A stretch of DNA of 64,000 bases from Nitrosomonas ureae. Its GTDB lineage: Bacteria > Pseudomonadota > Gammaproteobacteria > Burkholderiales > Nitrosomonadaceae. Position 1 is the first letter of the stretch; each line of letters starts with the position of its first letter. The notes under the pieces were generated by a model that worked only from the letters and a program-made list of their open reading frames with translations, was not told the DNA's origin and did no database searches. Both the position numbers and the translations under genes were made by a program. Location of the stretch: the NCBI RefSeq assembly GCF_900108305.1, contig NZ_FNUX01000001.1:124001-188000 (forward strand), read 5' to 3'. Positions 35,984 to 46,294 of this stretch are shown here, piece after piece.

Positions 35984-36649
35984 ATGAAAATAATTAAGAT
36001 GATGGTAATGCTTGCAGCATTTGCAATAGCTGCACCGATTTCGGCTGAAGCCCCCGAAGATGATGCGGCACCTGCTGATACCACCCTCGCTGCACCTGCC
36101 ACAGTGGAGGAAATTGCATCGGGCGTATGTGCGGGCTGCCACAATGCGGATGGTAATAGCGTTATTCCGATGAACCCTATCCTGGCGGGTCAGCATGCTG
36201 AGTATATCACTAAGCAGCTCATGGATTTTAAAGCAATCGGCGATGCGCCGCCTAAACGCAATAGTCCTGTCATGTCCGCGATGGTAGCAACGCTATCCCA
36301 GGAAGATATGGAAGCGCTAGGCGCGTACTATGCCAAACAAGCAGCCGTTCCAAGCCAGATAGCGGCCAAAGAGAAATTAGTTGAGACAGGCAAAATTCTT
36401 TATCACGGCGGAAACCTCGGCAACGAAGTTCCTGCCTGCGCCAGCTGTCATGGCCCCACTGGTGCCGGTATCCCGCCTCATTACCCTGCAATAGCCGGAC
36501 AGCATGCAGAATATACGATGATGCAACTGGAGCTATTCAACAAAGCCGAGCGAGGCGATAATAATAATAATGTCATGCAGAAGGTGCTTACCCGCATGAA
36601 TCCGCTGGAGAAACACGCCGTTTCAGCTTATATTTCCACTATGCGCTGA
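35984..36649 (+). CDS. Diheme cytochrome c4
   Basis: A 221-residue periplasmic protein: signal peptide ending AAPISA, then two haem c domains. First CxxCH is CAGCH with the motif NADGNSVIPMNPILAGQ and axial Met; second is CASCHGPTGAGIPPHYPAIAGQ. Cytochrome c4 carries electrons to terminal oxidases. In ammonia oxidisers it would act alongside other small cytochromes c between the quinol pool and oxidase or NO reductase (inference). A clear terminator follows. Confidence 0.93.
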   Translation: MKIIKMMVMLAAFAIAAPISAEAPEDDAAPADTTLAAPATVEEIASGVCAGCHNADGNSVIPMNPILAGQHAEYITKQLMDFKAIGDAPPKRNSPVMSAMVATLSQEDMEALGAYYAKQAAVPSQIAAKEKLVETGKILYHGGNLGNEVPACASCHGPTGAGIPPHYPAIAGQHAEYTMMQLELFNKAERGDNNNNVMQKVLTRMNPLEKHAVSAYISTMR

Positions 36650-36670
36650 GTAGCGCTCCGATTAAGAAAT

Positions 36671-36698
36671 AAAAAAGGTGGCGAATGCCACCTTTTTT
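36671..36698. terminator. Bidirectional terminator between cytochrome c4 and hemL
   Basis: Perfect stem AAAAAAGGTGGC / GCCACCTTTTTT with a GAAT loop. It serves the cytochrome gene on the plus strand and hemL on the minus strand. Confidence 0.93.
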
Positions 36699-36734
36699 AT
36701 TTCTGCTTCGCTCCGCCATTAACAACAGACGAAA

Positions 36735-38015
36735 CTACCAGTTTCCGAAGATTTTCTCTGCCGCAGACAATGTTTTATCCAACTCATTATCTCCATGCGC
36801 CGACGATACAAAACCCGCTTCAAAGGCCGAAGGTGCAAAATAAACACCCTCCTCCAGCATGGCATGAAAGAATCGGTTAAAAGCCGATTTATCGCATTGC
36901 ATCACCTCGGCAAAGCTGCCGGGAATATTTTTACTAAAATACAGCCCAAACATACCACCAATAGATTGCGCGCAAAAATCGATCCCATGATTTTTAGCTT
37001 TGGTAGCAATGCCATCGACCAATTGCTGCGTTCTGCCCGACAATTTATCGTAAAAACCGGGCGCTTGAATCAATTTCAACGTTGCCAGTCCCGCTGCGAC
37101 AGCCACCGGATTACCGGACAGCGTGCCTGCCTGATAAACCGGGCCCAACGGCGCCAAGCATTGCATGATATCGCGGCGCCCGCCGAATGCCGCCATCGGC
37201 ATACCGCCCCCGATGACTTTACCCAATGCGGTCAGATCGGGTTTGATCTGATACAACCCTTGCGCGCATCCCAGACCGACACGAAACCCGGTCATCACTT
37301 CATCAAATATCAGTACACTACCGCTTTGCGTGCACAATTCCCGCAGCTTGGCAAGAAAGCCAGGTTGCGGAGCAATCAGATTCATATTGCCGGCAACCGG
37401 TTCAACAATCACCGCGGCGATTTCTTGTCCCCATTGATTGAATGCAGCTTCGATGCCTGCGATATCGTTATAATCCAGAACGATCGTATGACCGGCTGTC
37501 TCCGCCGGAACCCCTGCGGAACTGGGATTGCCGAAGGTTAATGCACCCGAGCCCGCCTTGACCAGCAAGGAATCATCATGACCGTGGTAGCACCCTTCAA
37601 ATTTAACGATCTTACTCCTGCCGGTAAACCCCCGCGCCAGACGAATTACGCTCATGCCCGCTTCGGTCCCGGAACTCACTAATCGCACCTGCTCAATTGA
37701 CGGAATCAATTGACAAATCAGCTGCGCGATTTCCAGTTCCGCTTCAGTCGGCGCGCCAAAAGTCAAACCATTCTGTGCGGCATTCTGAACCGCCTTCACG
37801 ACCTCCGGATGCGCATGACCCAAAATCAAAGGACCCCATGAACCCACATAGTCGATATACGATTTACCGTCCGCATCCCAAAAATATGCACCTTCGCCAC
37901 GTTGAAAAAAAACCGGCTCACCACCAACCGATTTAAACGCACGGACCGGGGAATTTACGCCGCCGGGAATATATTGCTGGGATTGTTCGAACAATAGATG
38001 ATTACGTGAAGTCAT
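36735..38015 (-). CDS. hemL: Glutamate-1-semialdehyde 2,1-aminomutase
   Basis: A 426-residue PLP enzyme making 5-aminolevulinate in the C5 haem pathway. The PLP lysine is in [16 protein letters not shown], the Asp in [13 protein letters not shown], and the N-terminal [18 protein letters not shown] is conserved. High demand for haem fits an organism rich in cytochromes c. Single gene, ended by the shared hairpin. Confidence 0.97.
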   Translation of the reverse strand: MTSRNHLLFEQSQQYIPGGVNSPVRAFKSVGGEPVFFQRGEGAYFWDADGKSYIDYVGSWGPLILGHAHPEVVKAVQNAAQNGLTFGAPTEAELEIAQLICQLIPSIEQVRLVSSGTEAGMSVIRLARGFTGRSKIVKFEGCYHGHDDSLLVKAGSGALTFGNPSSAGVPAETAGHTIVLDYNDIAGIEAAFNQWGQEIAAVIVEPVAGNMNLIAPQPGFLAKLRELCTQSGSVLIFDEVMTGFRVGLGCAQGLYQIKPDLTALGKVIGGGMPMAAFGGRRDIMQCLAPLGPVYQAGTLSGNPVAVAAGLATLKLIQAPGFYDKLSGRTQQLVDGIATKAKNHGIDFCAQSIGGMFGLYFSKNIPGSFAEVMQCDKSAFNRFFHAMLEEGVYFAPSAFEAGFVSSAHGDNELDKTLSAAEKIFGNW

Positions 38016-38071
38016 TTAGTTACTCATAAAAAGAATTGATAAAGATAAAAAATAATCCGGATTAAAATGCA

Positions 38072-38719
38072 TTACAGATTTTCTGCAAATAATTGCGTGT
38101 ACTGCGCTGCTCTTATCCTGACATTTCCGGCCTGAAACAAATCGCTGCAAACGGCTATGGCATCACAACCGTTATGAACAAACATTGCGGCATTGATCAG
38201 CCGGATTCCGCCAATCCCGACAACTGACGCCGTTAATATTTGCCTGGCTTGCTTGATCAGGCTAATCGAAACCGGCGTTGCTTCCGGTTTGGTCACCGAA
38301 GAAAAAAAAGCACCAAAAGCGACATAATCAGCGCCTTGCTTCTCAGCCTCAATCGCCAGATCCAGATTGTTATAACACGATGCTCCAATAATTCTGCCTC
38401 GCTTCAGAAATTTTCTCGCATCGGATACTGAGATATCGTCCCGTCCCACATGCACCCCATCCGCATCAATCTCTATTGCAAGATCAATATCATCGTTGAC
38501 AATCAATGGAATGGCATACTTTCTGCACAACTGCAACAGCAATCCGGCTTGTTTTTTGCGTAACGCATTATCCACTGATTTATTACGATATTGAATACAC
38601 TGCGCCCCGCCTGCCAGTACTTGCTGCGTCTTATCCAGCAGCTCGCCGGTATTTCCGGAATCCGGCGTGATCGCATATAACCCTCTAATTTTATGGCTTA
38701 TCAACGGCCGCACCGCCAT
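38072..38719 (-). CDS. thiE: Thiamine-phosphate synthase
   Basis: A 215-residue barrel enzyme joining the thiazole and pyrimidine moieties. The open frame reaches 38863, but the ATG at 38719 is chosen because IRGLYAITPDSGNT follows soon after and the upstream part is only the other frame of thiD. Motifs are CIQYRNKSVDN, LIVNDDIDLAIEIDADGVHVG and the phosphate loop VVGIGGI. It overlaps the end of thiD by 29 nt, implying coupling. Confidence 0.93.
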   Translation of the reverse strand: MAVRPLISHKIRGLYAITPDSGNTGELLDKTQQVLAGGAQCIQYRNKSVDNALRKKQAGLLLQLCRKYAIPLIVNDDIDLAIEIDADGVHVGRDDISVSDARKFLKRGRIIGASCYNNLDLAIEAEKQGADYVAFGAFFSSVTKPEATPVSISLIKQARQILTASVVGIGGIRLINAAMFVHNGCDAIAVCSDLFQAGNVRIRAAQYTQLFAENL

Positions 38720-39548
38720 TCTCGTCTTCGCTTTCCTCAATATCTCTGGCCCAGAAAAGCCTGTTGGGAATATATTGCCCCATGCCGGGACGGAATCCGG
38801 CTTGCAATGTGTGCCAGGTGTAATCCTGAGCTTCCAAGACACTCTCGCTAATCGATAAGCCATTGGCTAATGATGCAGCGATTGCCGATGCCAGTGTACA
38901 ACCCGAACCATGATACGTATGCTCAAGCCGCTCCCATTCATCTGCACGCACAATACCTTCAGCATTAAACAAGGTATTCTTCACTTGCGTTGTATTTTCG
39001 TGCGTGCCCGTTATCAATACATATTCGCATCCCATATCCAATAATCGATGGGCACAAACACTCAAATCCAGCCTGCTTTCACTACTGTCCACATCCAGTT
39101 GGGCAAGATACCTTGCTTCCAAGCTATTGGGCGTTAATATCGTAACCTGCGGCAACAACAATTCACGCATCGCATCGATCATTTCCTCGTTCGCAAGTTC
39201 ATCTCCGCGCCCGGAAGTCAGTATAGGATCCATCACTAAAGGGATATGAGGATAATCGGAAATTACCTCCGCGATAGCAGCAATAATTTCAACGCTACCC
39301 AGCAAACCAATCTTAAACACATGAACCGGCATGTCTTCCAGAACGGCGCGCGCTTGATCCGCAACCCATTCGGAATCCAGTGGCATTACCTCATCCACAC
39401 CTGTTGTATCCTGGACAGTTATGGCCGTCATGACAGATAGCGGATGACAGCTCAAACTGGCGATAGTCAACATATCCGCCTGCAGGCCTGCTCCACCACT
39501 GGGGTCATTGGCAGCAAAAGAAAGTACGATTGGGGGTGGCTGTAACAT
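38691..39548 (-). CDS. thiD: Hydroxymethylpyrimidine/phosphomethylpyrimidine kinase
   Basis: A 285-residue ribokinase-like kinase supplying HMP-PP for thiamine synthesis. IVLSFAANDPSGGAGLQADM is the substrate loop, and the catalytic GSGCTLASAIAASLANG carries the anion hole and Asp-equivalent region. No THI-box riboswitch was recognised in the short upstream gap of about 50 nt to the divergent rubredoxin gene. Confidence 0.95.
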   Translation of the reverse strand: MLQPPPIVLSFAANDPSGGAGLQADMLTIASLSCHPLSVMTAITVQDTTGVDEVMPLDSEWVADQARAVLEDMPVHVFKIGLLGSVEIIAAIAEVISDYPHIPLVMDPILTSGRGDELANEEMIDAMRELLLPQVTILTPNSLEARYLAQLDVDSSESRLDLSVCAHRLLDMGCEYVLITGTHENTTQVKNTLFNAEGIVRADEWERLEHTYHGSGCTLASAIAASLANGLSISESVLEAQDYTWHTLQAGFRPGMGQYIPNRLFWARDIEESEDENGGAAVDKP

Positions 39549-39600
39549 GCATTAATACCGTAAAATGTTATTTTAACCTAAAAGGACACTGCTATCTATC

Positions 39601-39789
39601 ATGTCTACCGAAGAGAATCATCAATATAACCGTTATATGTGTTTGATTTGCGGCTACATCTATGATGAAGCCTTAGGATCTCCAGATGAAGGTATTGCAC
39701 CCGGTACGCGCTGGGAAGATGTACCAATCAATTGGACTTGCCCGGAATGTGGCGCACGTAAAGAAGATTTTGAAATGGTAAAAATTTAA
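39601..39789 (+). CDS. Rubredoxin
   Basis: A 62-residue one-iron electron carrier with two CxxCG knuckles, MCLICGYIYDEALG and WTCPECGARKEDF. Small and complete. It starts the pair with gloA; the rubredoxin stop abuts the gloA start directly. Redox partner unknown. Confidence 0.96.
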   Translation: MSTEENHQYNRYMCLICGYIYDEALGSPDEGIAPGTRWEDVPINWTCPECGARKEDFEMVKI

Positions 39790-40185
39790 ATGCGTATTCT
39801 GCATACTATGCTTCGGGTTGGAAGTCTCGAAAAATCACTTGCGTTTTATACGCAAGTTCTAGGGATGAAGTTATTACGCCGCAAAGACTACCCGGATGGC
39901 AAATTTACCCTCGCTTTTGTAGGTTATCAGGATGAGGCTAGCGGTACCGTATTGGAACTGACGCATAATTGGGATACCTCTTCGTACAATTTAGGAGAAG
40001 GTTTTGGCCACATCGCCATTGAAGTCGATGATGCTTATCAAGCCTGTGAAAGCACCAGGAAAATGGGGGGAAAAGTAACGCGTGAAGCGGGTCCGATGAA
40101 ACATGGCACGACAATCATCGCATTTATCGAAGATCCCGATGGCTACAAAATAGAATTTATTCAGAAAAAGCATCCTGATCAATAA
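39790..40185 (+). CDS. gloA: Lactoylglutathione lyase (glyoxalase I)
   Basis: A 131-residue metalloenzyme converting the methylglyoxal-glutathione hemithioacetal to lactoylglutathione. Metal ligands are His5 in RILHTMLRV, the Glu in [11 protein letters not shown], the His in [10 protein letters not shown] and the Glu in [10 protein letters not shown]. Ni/Co-type short form. Follows rubredoxin without a gap. Confidence 0.96.
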   Translation: MRILHTMLRVGSLEKSLAFYTQVLGMKLLRRKDYPDGKFTLAFVGYQDEASGTVLELTHNWDTSSYNLGEGFGHIAIEVDDAYQACESTRKMGGKVTREAGPMKHGTTIIAFIEDPDGYKIEFIQKKHPDQ

Positions 40186-40223
40186 TCACTCGGATTAGCG
40201 GATAACGCTCATATTAAAATCAG

Positions 40224-40928
40224 TTATCCCAGCAATAAAAAAATCGCCGGTATTTTATTGACGTCTGGTAAAGAACGCCGCCACTCTCTGATTGATTTGG
40301 TTGCAATCATCTCACGGGAAAATGTCAGATCGGTTGCAACGCACAAGTCGGTATTGTCCTTACACACTTTAACGAGTTGCTCGAGCAGTTTCTGGTTACG
40401 GTACGGAGTCTCAATGAAAATCTGCGTTTGCTTCAGATGGATCGATATTCTTTCCAGCTCGGCTATTTTACTTGCTCTTGCTGCGCCCTCAACCGGCAAA
40501 TAGCCGTGAAAGGCAAATCGCTGTCCGTTTAATCCTGAAGCCATCAACGCCAGCAAAATGGATGATGGCCCAACCAAAGGCACGACAGGAATATTATTTT
40601 TATGCGCCAGCCTGACCAGTTCGGCTCCAGGATCCGCCACGGCCGGACAGCCTGCTTCGGATAGCAAACCCACATCATGTCCAGCCAATAATGGATCCAG
40701 CAAAGCCAAAAAATCGTTTGCGCGCGTGTGTTCATTCAGGATCTGGATATTTAACTCCTGTAAGGGGCAAGTGCAATCCAGCCGTTTCAGAAATTGTCTC
40801 GCCGTTTTAGGGTGCTCAACGATAAAATGAGAAATTTCAGCAACGCATTGCTGCACCGCCGCAGGCAGCACCCAAGCGATATCGGTTTGACTGATCGGCG
40901 CCGGAATCAGATAGAGCTTACCGGTCAT
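40224..40928 (-). CDS. Tetrapyrrole-methylase-fold methyltransferase (RsmI-like)
   Basis: A 234-residue SAM-dependent methyltransferase of the RsmI/YraL superfamily. VGLLSEAGCPAVADPGAELVRLAH and VPLVGPSSILLALMASGLNG are the SAM-binding and substrate loops, and IFIETPYRNQKLL is the third. It is shorter than RsmI (~290), and the N-terminal LYLIPAPISQTD differs from RsmI's VATPIGN, so it is a paralogue rather than RsmI itself. Target unknown. Convergent with gloA. Confidence 0.85.
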   Translation of the reverse strand: MTGKLYLIPAPISQTDIAWVLPAAVQQCVAEISHFIVEHPKTARQFLKRLDCTCPLQELNIQILNEHTRANDFLALLDPLLAGHDVGLLSEAGCPAVADPGAELVRLAHKNNIPVVPLVGPSSILLALMASGLNGQRFAFHGYLPVEGAARASKIAELERISIHLKQTQIFIETPYRNQKLLEQLVKVCKDNTDLCVATDLTFSREMIATKSIREWRRSLPDVNKIPAIFLLLG

Positions 40929-40985
40929 TAAAATGATGGCGGCTTAAAACATCACACATACGCCAGGATCTTAAAATCAGACACA

Positions 40986-41369
40986 CTAATGCAGCGTTCT
41001 GGGAACACTCAGTATAAATTCCGGTATGGCCACATCAAAATGGAAGCCATCTTCAGCTGCCATTTGATAACTGCCTTTCATCGATCCAACCGACGTAGAA
41101 ATCACCGTTCCACTGGTATATTCAAAACTATCTCCCGGCTTGAGCAACGGCTGTTCGCCCACAACGCCCAGCCCGCGCACTTCCTGAATCGTGCCATCGC
41201 CGTTATTGATAATCCAATGCCTGCTGATGAGTTGGGTGGCAACTGTCCCGTTATTTGCAATCGTAATGGTATATGCAAATACGTGCCGTTCCGATTCCTC
41301 ATCTGATTGATCGGGCAGATATACGATACGAACGCTGACTTCAATTTCATACTTGTTTTCTTCGGCCAT
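40986..41369 (-). CDS. apaG: ApaG protein
   Basis: A 127-residue fibronectin-III-like protein. VFAYTITIANNGTVATQLISRHWIIN is followed by GLGVVGEQPLLKPGDSFEYTSG and GSMKGSYQM, the family signature. ApaG is linked to Co2+ resistance and Ap4A levels; its biochemistry is unsettled. Single gene here, next to the methyltransferase on the same strand. Confidence 0.96.
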   Translation of the reverse strand: MAEENKYEIEVSVRIVYLPDQSDEESERHVFAYTITIANNGTVATQLISRHWIINNGDGTIQEVRGLGVVGEQPLLKPGDSFEYTSGTVISTSVGSMKGSYQMAAEDGFHFDVAIPEFILSVPRTLH

Positions 41370-41904
41370 CTTTTCGTTCCAAACTGTTTTACGCTCTTAG
41401 CGGTAGTTTACCAAGAAATAGCATCAATATTGACAATCAATTGCTGTCCGGTTAATGGTAAAAAAGAAAAACATACCCGTCACAAATTTAAAATTCAATT
41501 CCAGGCCACATTTTCAACTTCGCTCATTCTATTTTGATCAGCTTGAGACGCGGCCGCCGAGTTGAAGCCCGCTTTCACCTCCAGGAATAGGGATTGAACC
41601 CGCAGAGATTGAATGATTCCTGGATACGTCGCGCACTGGAAATTCCTCTCCGTTATGCAGCCAATTAATCAGAGCTTCCTTAGGCAACTGAATTAAAAAG
41701 CATTACACCGGATTTGCCACTTCCTCTCATGCAATATGCGGGGCTACCTGTCATTTATCTTTTGTTTGACGCATACCCGCAATAAACACGTAATAAATTT
41801 CCTTTAGCATCCACAAAGGCAACGAATTTGGATTTAATCAATACAAATTCATTACCTGACAATAATTAACGTTCAGACACTCAGATCACTAAGGGTATTT
41901 TATT
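41370..41904. other. 535-nt intergenic region
   Basis: No gene recognised. A weak inverted repeat, CCAGGAAT (41581-41588) / ATTCCTGG (41616-41623), lies around a 27-nt loop. The rest is AT-rich. AAGGG lies about 10 nt before the next start. It likely carries the promoters of apaG and the secreted protein. Confidence 0.4.
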
Positions 41905-44187
41905 ATGAAATTTTCCAGAAAAGCATTTCGTTTTACAACAAGTGCATTAAGTCTTGCAATAATCGCGGCATTTCCAGGCTTGGTTTTTGCTGAAAGCAAA
42001 AAATCGGACACCCCTCACTTCCAGCGCATAGCCACTTATCTGGTATGCGAAAATACAAGCTGTGACAGAAACATAGTCAACGAAACGGTCGCTGAGATTG
42101 TGGCTGCGAGTAAAGATGGCAATACCCTCATTTACACGGATAGCCCAACCGGACGAATTGGATTCGTAGATATTCATGATGCAGAAAATCCAGTCAGCCT
42201 GGGCACGCTGCATACGGGCGGAGAACCAACATCCGTTGCGATTTCGGGCGATTATGCCCTGGTTGGCATCAATACTTCAGCTAATTTTCTGGAACCTTCA
42301 GGCATTCTGGCTGCATATCATATCCCTTCATGCCTGCCGGACATTTCCAACTGCTCAGCGATTCGTGAAATCGACATGGGAGGGCAGCCGGATTCTGTCG
42401 CTACCAGTCCGGATGGCCGATATGCTGCTGTTGTGATTGAAAACGAACGCGATGAGGACATCACCGTATCTGGCGTGGAAGGTGGCTTGCCTCAACTGCC
42501 AGCAGGTTATCTCAATATCATCGATCTGGTCGGCACACCCGCAAATTGGAGTGTACGCCAAGTTGACCTGACTGGTTTAGCGGCTTATGGCAGCGATGAT
42601 CCGGAACCAGAGTTTGTCAGCATCAATCAGCGCAATATTGCCGCTGTCACTATGCAGGAAAACAATCATATTGTGTTTGTAAACCTCGTCAACGGCAAGG
42701 TGTTGCAGCATTTCAACGCCGGAACCGTAACGCTGGATGGTATTGATATTACTGACAATAAATTAATCGACTTTGCCGATACTTTAACAGATGTTGTACG
42801 TGAGCCGGATGGTATTGCCTGGTTGGACAATAACAAAATAGTTACTGCTAATGAGGGAGACCTTTTTGGCGGCAGCCGTGGTTTCAGCATGTTCAATCGT
42901 AATGGCAAGGTACTCTATGATTCCGGTACAGAATTTGAATATCTGGCCGCAGCAGCCGGCCATTATCCAGAAAAGCGCTCTGATAACAAAGGCACTGAGC
43001 CAGAAGGAATCACAACCGGCCGCTATAAAAATGAAACTTTCGTTTTTGTCGGATCCGAACGAGGAAACTTTGTCGGTGTATACCAAGCTAATGGCAACAA
43101 ACTGAAATACAAGCAGATGTTACCCACTGGCGCTGGCCCGGAAGGCTTGCTTGCCATTCCCGGCCGTAAGCTTTTCGTTGCATCGACCGAAGTTGATTCT
43201 CCCGTGCGTTCTCAAATCAATATCTTCCGCCTCGAACATAAGCCAGCGGCTTATCCTCAAATCAAATCCACACGGCAAGCGGATGGCAAACCGATCCCCT
43301 GGGGCGCATTATCAGCGCTATCTTCCGATAGATATGATGCAAAACGGCTTTATGCGGTCCATGATAGTTTTTACGATAAAAGCCGGATTTATAGTATAGA
43401 TATCAGCAAGCATCCTGCAAAAATTACTAGCGCGACACCTTTGTTAAAAGATGGCGCAAGTGTCAATTATGATCTCGAAGGAATAGCACAGCGCAGTAAT
43501 GGCAGTTTCTGGCTTGTATCCGAAGGCGCAGGTACGTCTACGACACCCAATCTACTCATTGAAGCGCGCAGCGATGGCACAGTAATACGCGAGATCCGCT
43601 TACCTGCCGCAGTTGAAGCGTTGCAGCAAAGTAATGGTTTTGAGGGTGTGGCCGTAACAGGAAAAGTGGACGCTACCGAGCAAGTTTACGTAGCCTTTCA
43701 GCGGGAATGGAAAAATGACCCGGCCGATATGGTACGCATCGGACAATACACACCGGCCTTGGATTTGGATCCCGCCGTCGATGAAGGTGAATGGAAGTTC
43801 TTTTACTATCCTCTTGATCCAGTGGAATCCCCTGCGGGTGGTTTTGTAGGGTTATCGGAAATTACCGCATTGGACAATAATAAATTTGCGATCATCGAAC
43901 GGGATAATCAGGCCGGACCGAATGCACGCATCAAACGTGTTTATCGCATAGATATTAGCGGCGTTATACCCAAAACACAGGCAGAAGGTAATTTTCCAAT
44001 ACTCAACAAAACACTGGCTATCGATGTGCTACCCGCGATGCAGGCCAATAATGGCTGGGTTCATGACAAATTGGAAGGACTGGCAAGAACAGCGAACGGA
44101 ACAGTTTATGTTGTTACCGACAATGATGGGGTTGACAATTCAACTGGCGAAACGCAATTTCTGAATCTGGGTAAAGCGTTAAATTAA
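41905..44187 (+). CDS. Secreted phytase-like/esterase-like beta-propeller protein
   Basis: A 760-residue exported protein with a signal peptide (hydrophobic 13-28, cleavage near VFAES). The N-terminal half is a WD40/YVTN-like propeller with VDIHDAENPVSLGTLHTGG, SPDGRYAAVVIENERDED and LTDVVREPDGIAW. The C-terminal half has YDLEGIAQRSNGSFWLVSEG, LQQSNGFEGVAVTG and KLEGLARTANGTVYVVTDNDG, the repeats of the 'esterase-like activity of phytase' family. Acidic Asp/Glu clusters may bind calcium. It probably hydrolyses organic phosphate esters outside the cell; that activity is inferred from the family only. No operon partner. Confidence 0.8.
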   Translation: MKFSRKAFRFTTSALSLAIIAAFPGLVFAESKKSDTPHFQRIATYLVCENTSCDRNIVNETVAEIVAASKDGNTLIYTDSPTGRIGFVDIHDAENPVSLGTLHTGGEPTSVAISGDYALVGINTSANFLEPSGILAAYHIPSCLPDISNCSAIREIDMGGQPDSVATSPDGRYAAVVIENERDEDITVSGVEGGLPQLPAGYLNIIDLVGTPANWSVRQVDLTGLAAYGSDDPEPEFVSINQRNIAAVTMQENNHIVFVNLVNGKVLQHFNAGTVTLDGIDITDNKLIDFADTLTDVVREPDGIAWLDNNKIVTANEGDLFGGSRGFSMFNRNGKVLYDSGTEFEYLAAAAGHYPEKRSDNKGTEPEGITTGRYKNETFVFVGSERGNFVGVYQANGNKLKYKQMLPTGAGPEGLLAIPGRKLFVASTEVDSPVRSQINIFRLEHKPAAYPQIKSTRQADGKPIPWGALSALSSDRYDAKRLYAVHDSFYDKSRIYSIDISKHPAKITSATPLLKDGASVNYDLEGIAQRSNGSFWLVSEGAGTSTTPNLLIEARSDGTVIREIRLPAAVEALQQSNGFEGVAVTGKVDATEQVYVAFQREWKNDPADMVRIGQYTPALDLDPAVDEGEWKFFYYPLDPVESPAGGFVGLSEITALDNNKFAIIERDNQAGPNARIKRVYRIDISGVIPKTQAEGNFPILNKTLAIDVLPAMQANNGWVHDKLEGLARTANGTVYVVTDNDGVDNSTGETQFLNLGKALN

Positions 44188-44206
44188 TCTTCAGCGATAT
44201 CAATGG

Positions 44207-44238
44207 AGTGCTGCTTCGGTGAGTCTGTAAGCAGCACT
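44207..44238 (+). terminator. Hairpin after the phytase-like gene
   Basis: Perfect 10-bp stem AGTGCTGCTT / AAGCAGCACT with a 12-nt loop, 20 nt after the stop, followed by TTGAATCC rather than a T-run. A probable transcript end. Confidence 0.55.
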
Positions 44239-44288
44239 TTGAATCCCCCGCTTTACCGGAGATTCTATTTCTTGAATTGAGAAGAGTT

Positions 44289-44603
44289 ATGAAGAAATAC
44301 ATAGAATACACACCAGAGGTTCGGGCGCAAGCGGTCTGGCTGGTGTATGAACATCAAGGGAATTATGTGTCTCAGTGGGCAGCTATAGAATCGATAGCAT
44401 CCAGGATAGGCTGCACACCGGAGATACTGCATGCATGGATACGCCAATCAGAGACTGACCAGGGTGCTCAGTCAACATCGGACCGGCAGAGGCTCAAGGA
44501 GCTGGAACGTGAGAATTATGCGCTAAAACAGGCATACAAGATATTACACAAAGCCACCGATTATTTTGCGCAGACGGAGCTCGAACGCCAACCAAAGAAA
44601 TAA
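44289..44603 (+). pseudogene. IS3-family transposase OrfA remnant
   Basis: 104 residues starting MKKYIEYTPEVRAQAVWLVYEH, with the helix-turn-helix ESIASRIGCTPEILHAWIRQ and the leucine-zipper end LKELERENYALKQAYKIL of IS3-family OrfA. The ATG at 44289 is preferred over an upstream TTG. No OrfB (DDE integrase) follows, and no clear terminal inverted repeats were found, so this is a solitary relic of an insertion sequence that cannot move by itself. Confidence 0.88.
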
Positions 44604-44841
44604 TGTGTGCTAGCTCAGACTTAATCTGACAGTCACCCGTTTTTTAAGTACCTGTCAAATCAGTATTAATCATGCATCGTTTTCACCGCAACAAATCCAC
44701 ATATCAGTTAAAAAAACAAAGCATCCTGGCATTCGACAAAAACGATAATGAAAAAATTTACGTATAAATCCCTACCTCTTTTACGCGCAACCTGACATTT
44801 ACGGTTAGAATGACGGATTTGAATATTGAGAGGTTTTTTCC

Positions 44842-45519
44842 ATGTACCGTCTAGCACCCAGCATTCTTTCCGCTAACTTCGCCAAATTGGGTCAGGAAGT
44901 CACCGATGTGATTGATTCAGGCGCGGATATCATACATTTTGATGTAATGGACAACCATTATGTCCCCAATCTCACCATTGGCCCCTTGGTTTGCGAAGCC
45001 CTTCGCCCGGTCACCGATGCAATTATCGACGTGCATCTGATGGTGCAACCTGTGGATCGCATCATTCCTGATTTTGCCAAGGCTGGCGCCAATATCATTT
45101 CATTTCATCCGGAAGCCTCGAATCACATCGATCGCACCATCGGCTTGATTAAAGAGCAAGGCTGCAAAGCAGGGTTGGTGTTTAATCCGGCCACGCCGCT
45201 GCACTATCTGGACCATGTGCTCGACAAACTGGATCTGATTCTGATCATGTCGGTCAATCCAGGGTTTGGCGGACAGAAATTCATTCCCGAAGCGCTGAAC
45301 AAACTGCGCGCCGTCAGAAAACGTATCGACGCCAGCGGCAAAGACATTCTGCTGGAAATCGACGGTGGCGTTAAAGTGGATAACATTGCCGAAATCGCTC
45401 GCGCTGGCGCCGACACTTTCGTCGCTGGTTCTGCGGTGTATCAGGCTGGCAATGATGCCGATCCGCATCGATATGACAGCATCGTCGCCGCATTCCGGGC
45501 TGAGCTGGCAAAAGCCTAA
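44842..45519 (+). CDS. rpe: Ribulose-phosphate 3-epimerase
   Basis: A 225-residue barrel enzyme interconverting ribulose-5-P and xylulose-5-P, needed in the pentose-phosphate and Calvin cycles. [16 protein letters not shown], then [26 protein letters not shown] and [13 protein letters not shown] are complete. GAGAGG precedes the ATG. First of rpe-gph-trpE. In an autotroph, Rpe and Gph also serve Calvin-cycle recycling (inference). Confidence 0.97.
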   Translation: MYRLAPSILSANFAKLGQEVTDVIDSGADIIHFDVMDNHYVPNLTIGPLVCEALRPVTDAIIDVHLMVQPVDRIIPDFAKAGANIISFHPEASNHIDRTIGLIKEQGCKAGLVFNPATPLHYLDHVLDKLDLILIMSVNPGFGGQKFIPEALNKLRAVRKRIDASGKDILLEIDGGVKVDNIAEIARAGADTFVAGSAVYQAGNDADPHRYDSIVAAFRAELAKA

Positions 45520-45560
45520 CCGATCACCACTTTCAAATCTATTGTTTTTCCACTATTCCA

Positions 45561-46286
45561 ATGAATCATAGTTCATCAAGTAACATGGCTTCAGCTCATA
45601 AAACAGCATCCCCGATAGCGATCAAGGTCATCATGATCGATCTGGACGGCACATTGCTCGACACCGCTGAAGACCTCGCTTTAGCCGCAAACCTGATGTT
45701 GAAGGATCTGGGCATGCCAGAACAATCGACAGCAACGATTCGCTCCTATATCGGCAAAGGCATACAAAAACTGGTCAAACGCACCCTAACCGGGCAGCTG
45801 GATGCAGAACCCGATGCCGCTTTGTTTGCCAAAGCATTGCCGATTTACGAGCAGCATTACGCCAATAATTTAAGCGTCAATACGCGTCCCTATGCTGGCG
45901 TTGTTGATGGCATACAGGCCATGCAGCAAGCGGGCTACAAATTGGCCTGCATCACCAACAAAGCTGAAGCATTTACCCTGCCGCTGCTGCATGCCACAGG
46001 GCTATTCAACAAATTTGAGATCGTACTGTCGGGCGATAGCTTACCCAGGAAAAAACCGGATCCCATGCCGCTCATACATATTTGCAGACATTTTGATGCG
46101 CAACCGCATGAAGCATTGCTGATCGGTGATTCACTGAATGACGCCATCGCCGCCAGAGCAGCCGGTTGCCATGTATTTTGCGTACCTTATGGTTACAACG
46201 AAGGGCGTGATGTGTATGAACTGGATTGCGATGCCATCGTCGATACCTTGCTGGATGCAACAAAATTGATTAAAAGCATCGCTTAG
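45561..46286 (+). CDS. gph: Phosphoglycolate phosphatase
   Basis: A 241-residue HAD hydrolase removing 2-phosphoglycolate. Motif I is [14 protein letters not shown], motif [12 protein letters not shown], motif III with Lys in PRKKPDP, motif [17 protein letters not shown]. The first ~23 residues before VIMIDLDG are unusual, so the true start may be a later ATG (45585). Phosphoglycolate salvage fits a RuBisCO-bearing autotroph. Tight spacing to trpE (8 nt). Confidence 0.94.
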   Translation: MNHSSSSNMASAHKTASPIAIKVIMIDLDGTLLDTAEDLALAANLMLKDLGMPEQSTATIRSYIGKGIQKLVKRTLTGQLDAEPDAALFAKALPIYEQHYANNLSVNTRPYAGVVDGIQAMQQAGYKLACITNKAEAFTLPLLHATGLFNKFEIVLSGDSLPRKKPDPMPLIHICRHFDAQPHEALLIGDSLNDAIAARAAGCHVFCVPYGYNEGRDVYELDCDAIVDTLLDATKLIKSIA

Positions 46287-46294
46287 AATCCCCC

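Noticed and set aside
39549-39600. TPP riboswitch upstream of thiD
   Set aside because: The gap is only about 50 nt and lacks the CTGAGA and related THI-box sequences.
41585-41610. A T-arm-like sequence (GGGTTCAATCCC on the minus strand) suggesting a tRNA
   Set aside because: No acceptor, D or anticodon arms could be folded around it.
44600-44700. Right end of an IS3 element after orfA
   Set aside because: A possible inverted repeat pair was only weakly matched on the left side; ends could not be defined.
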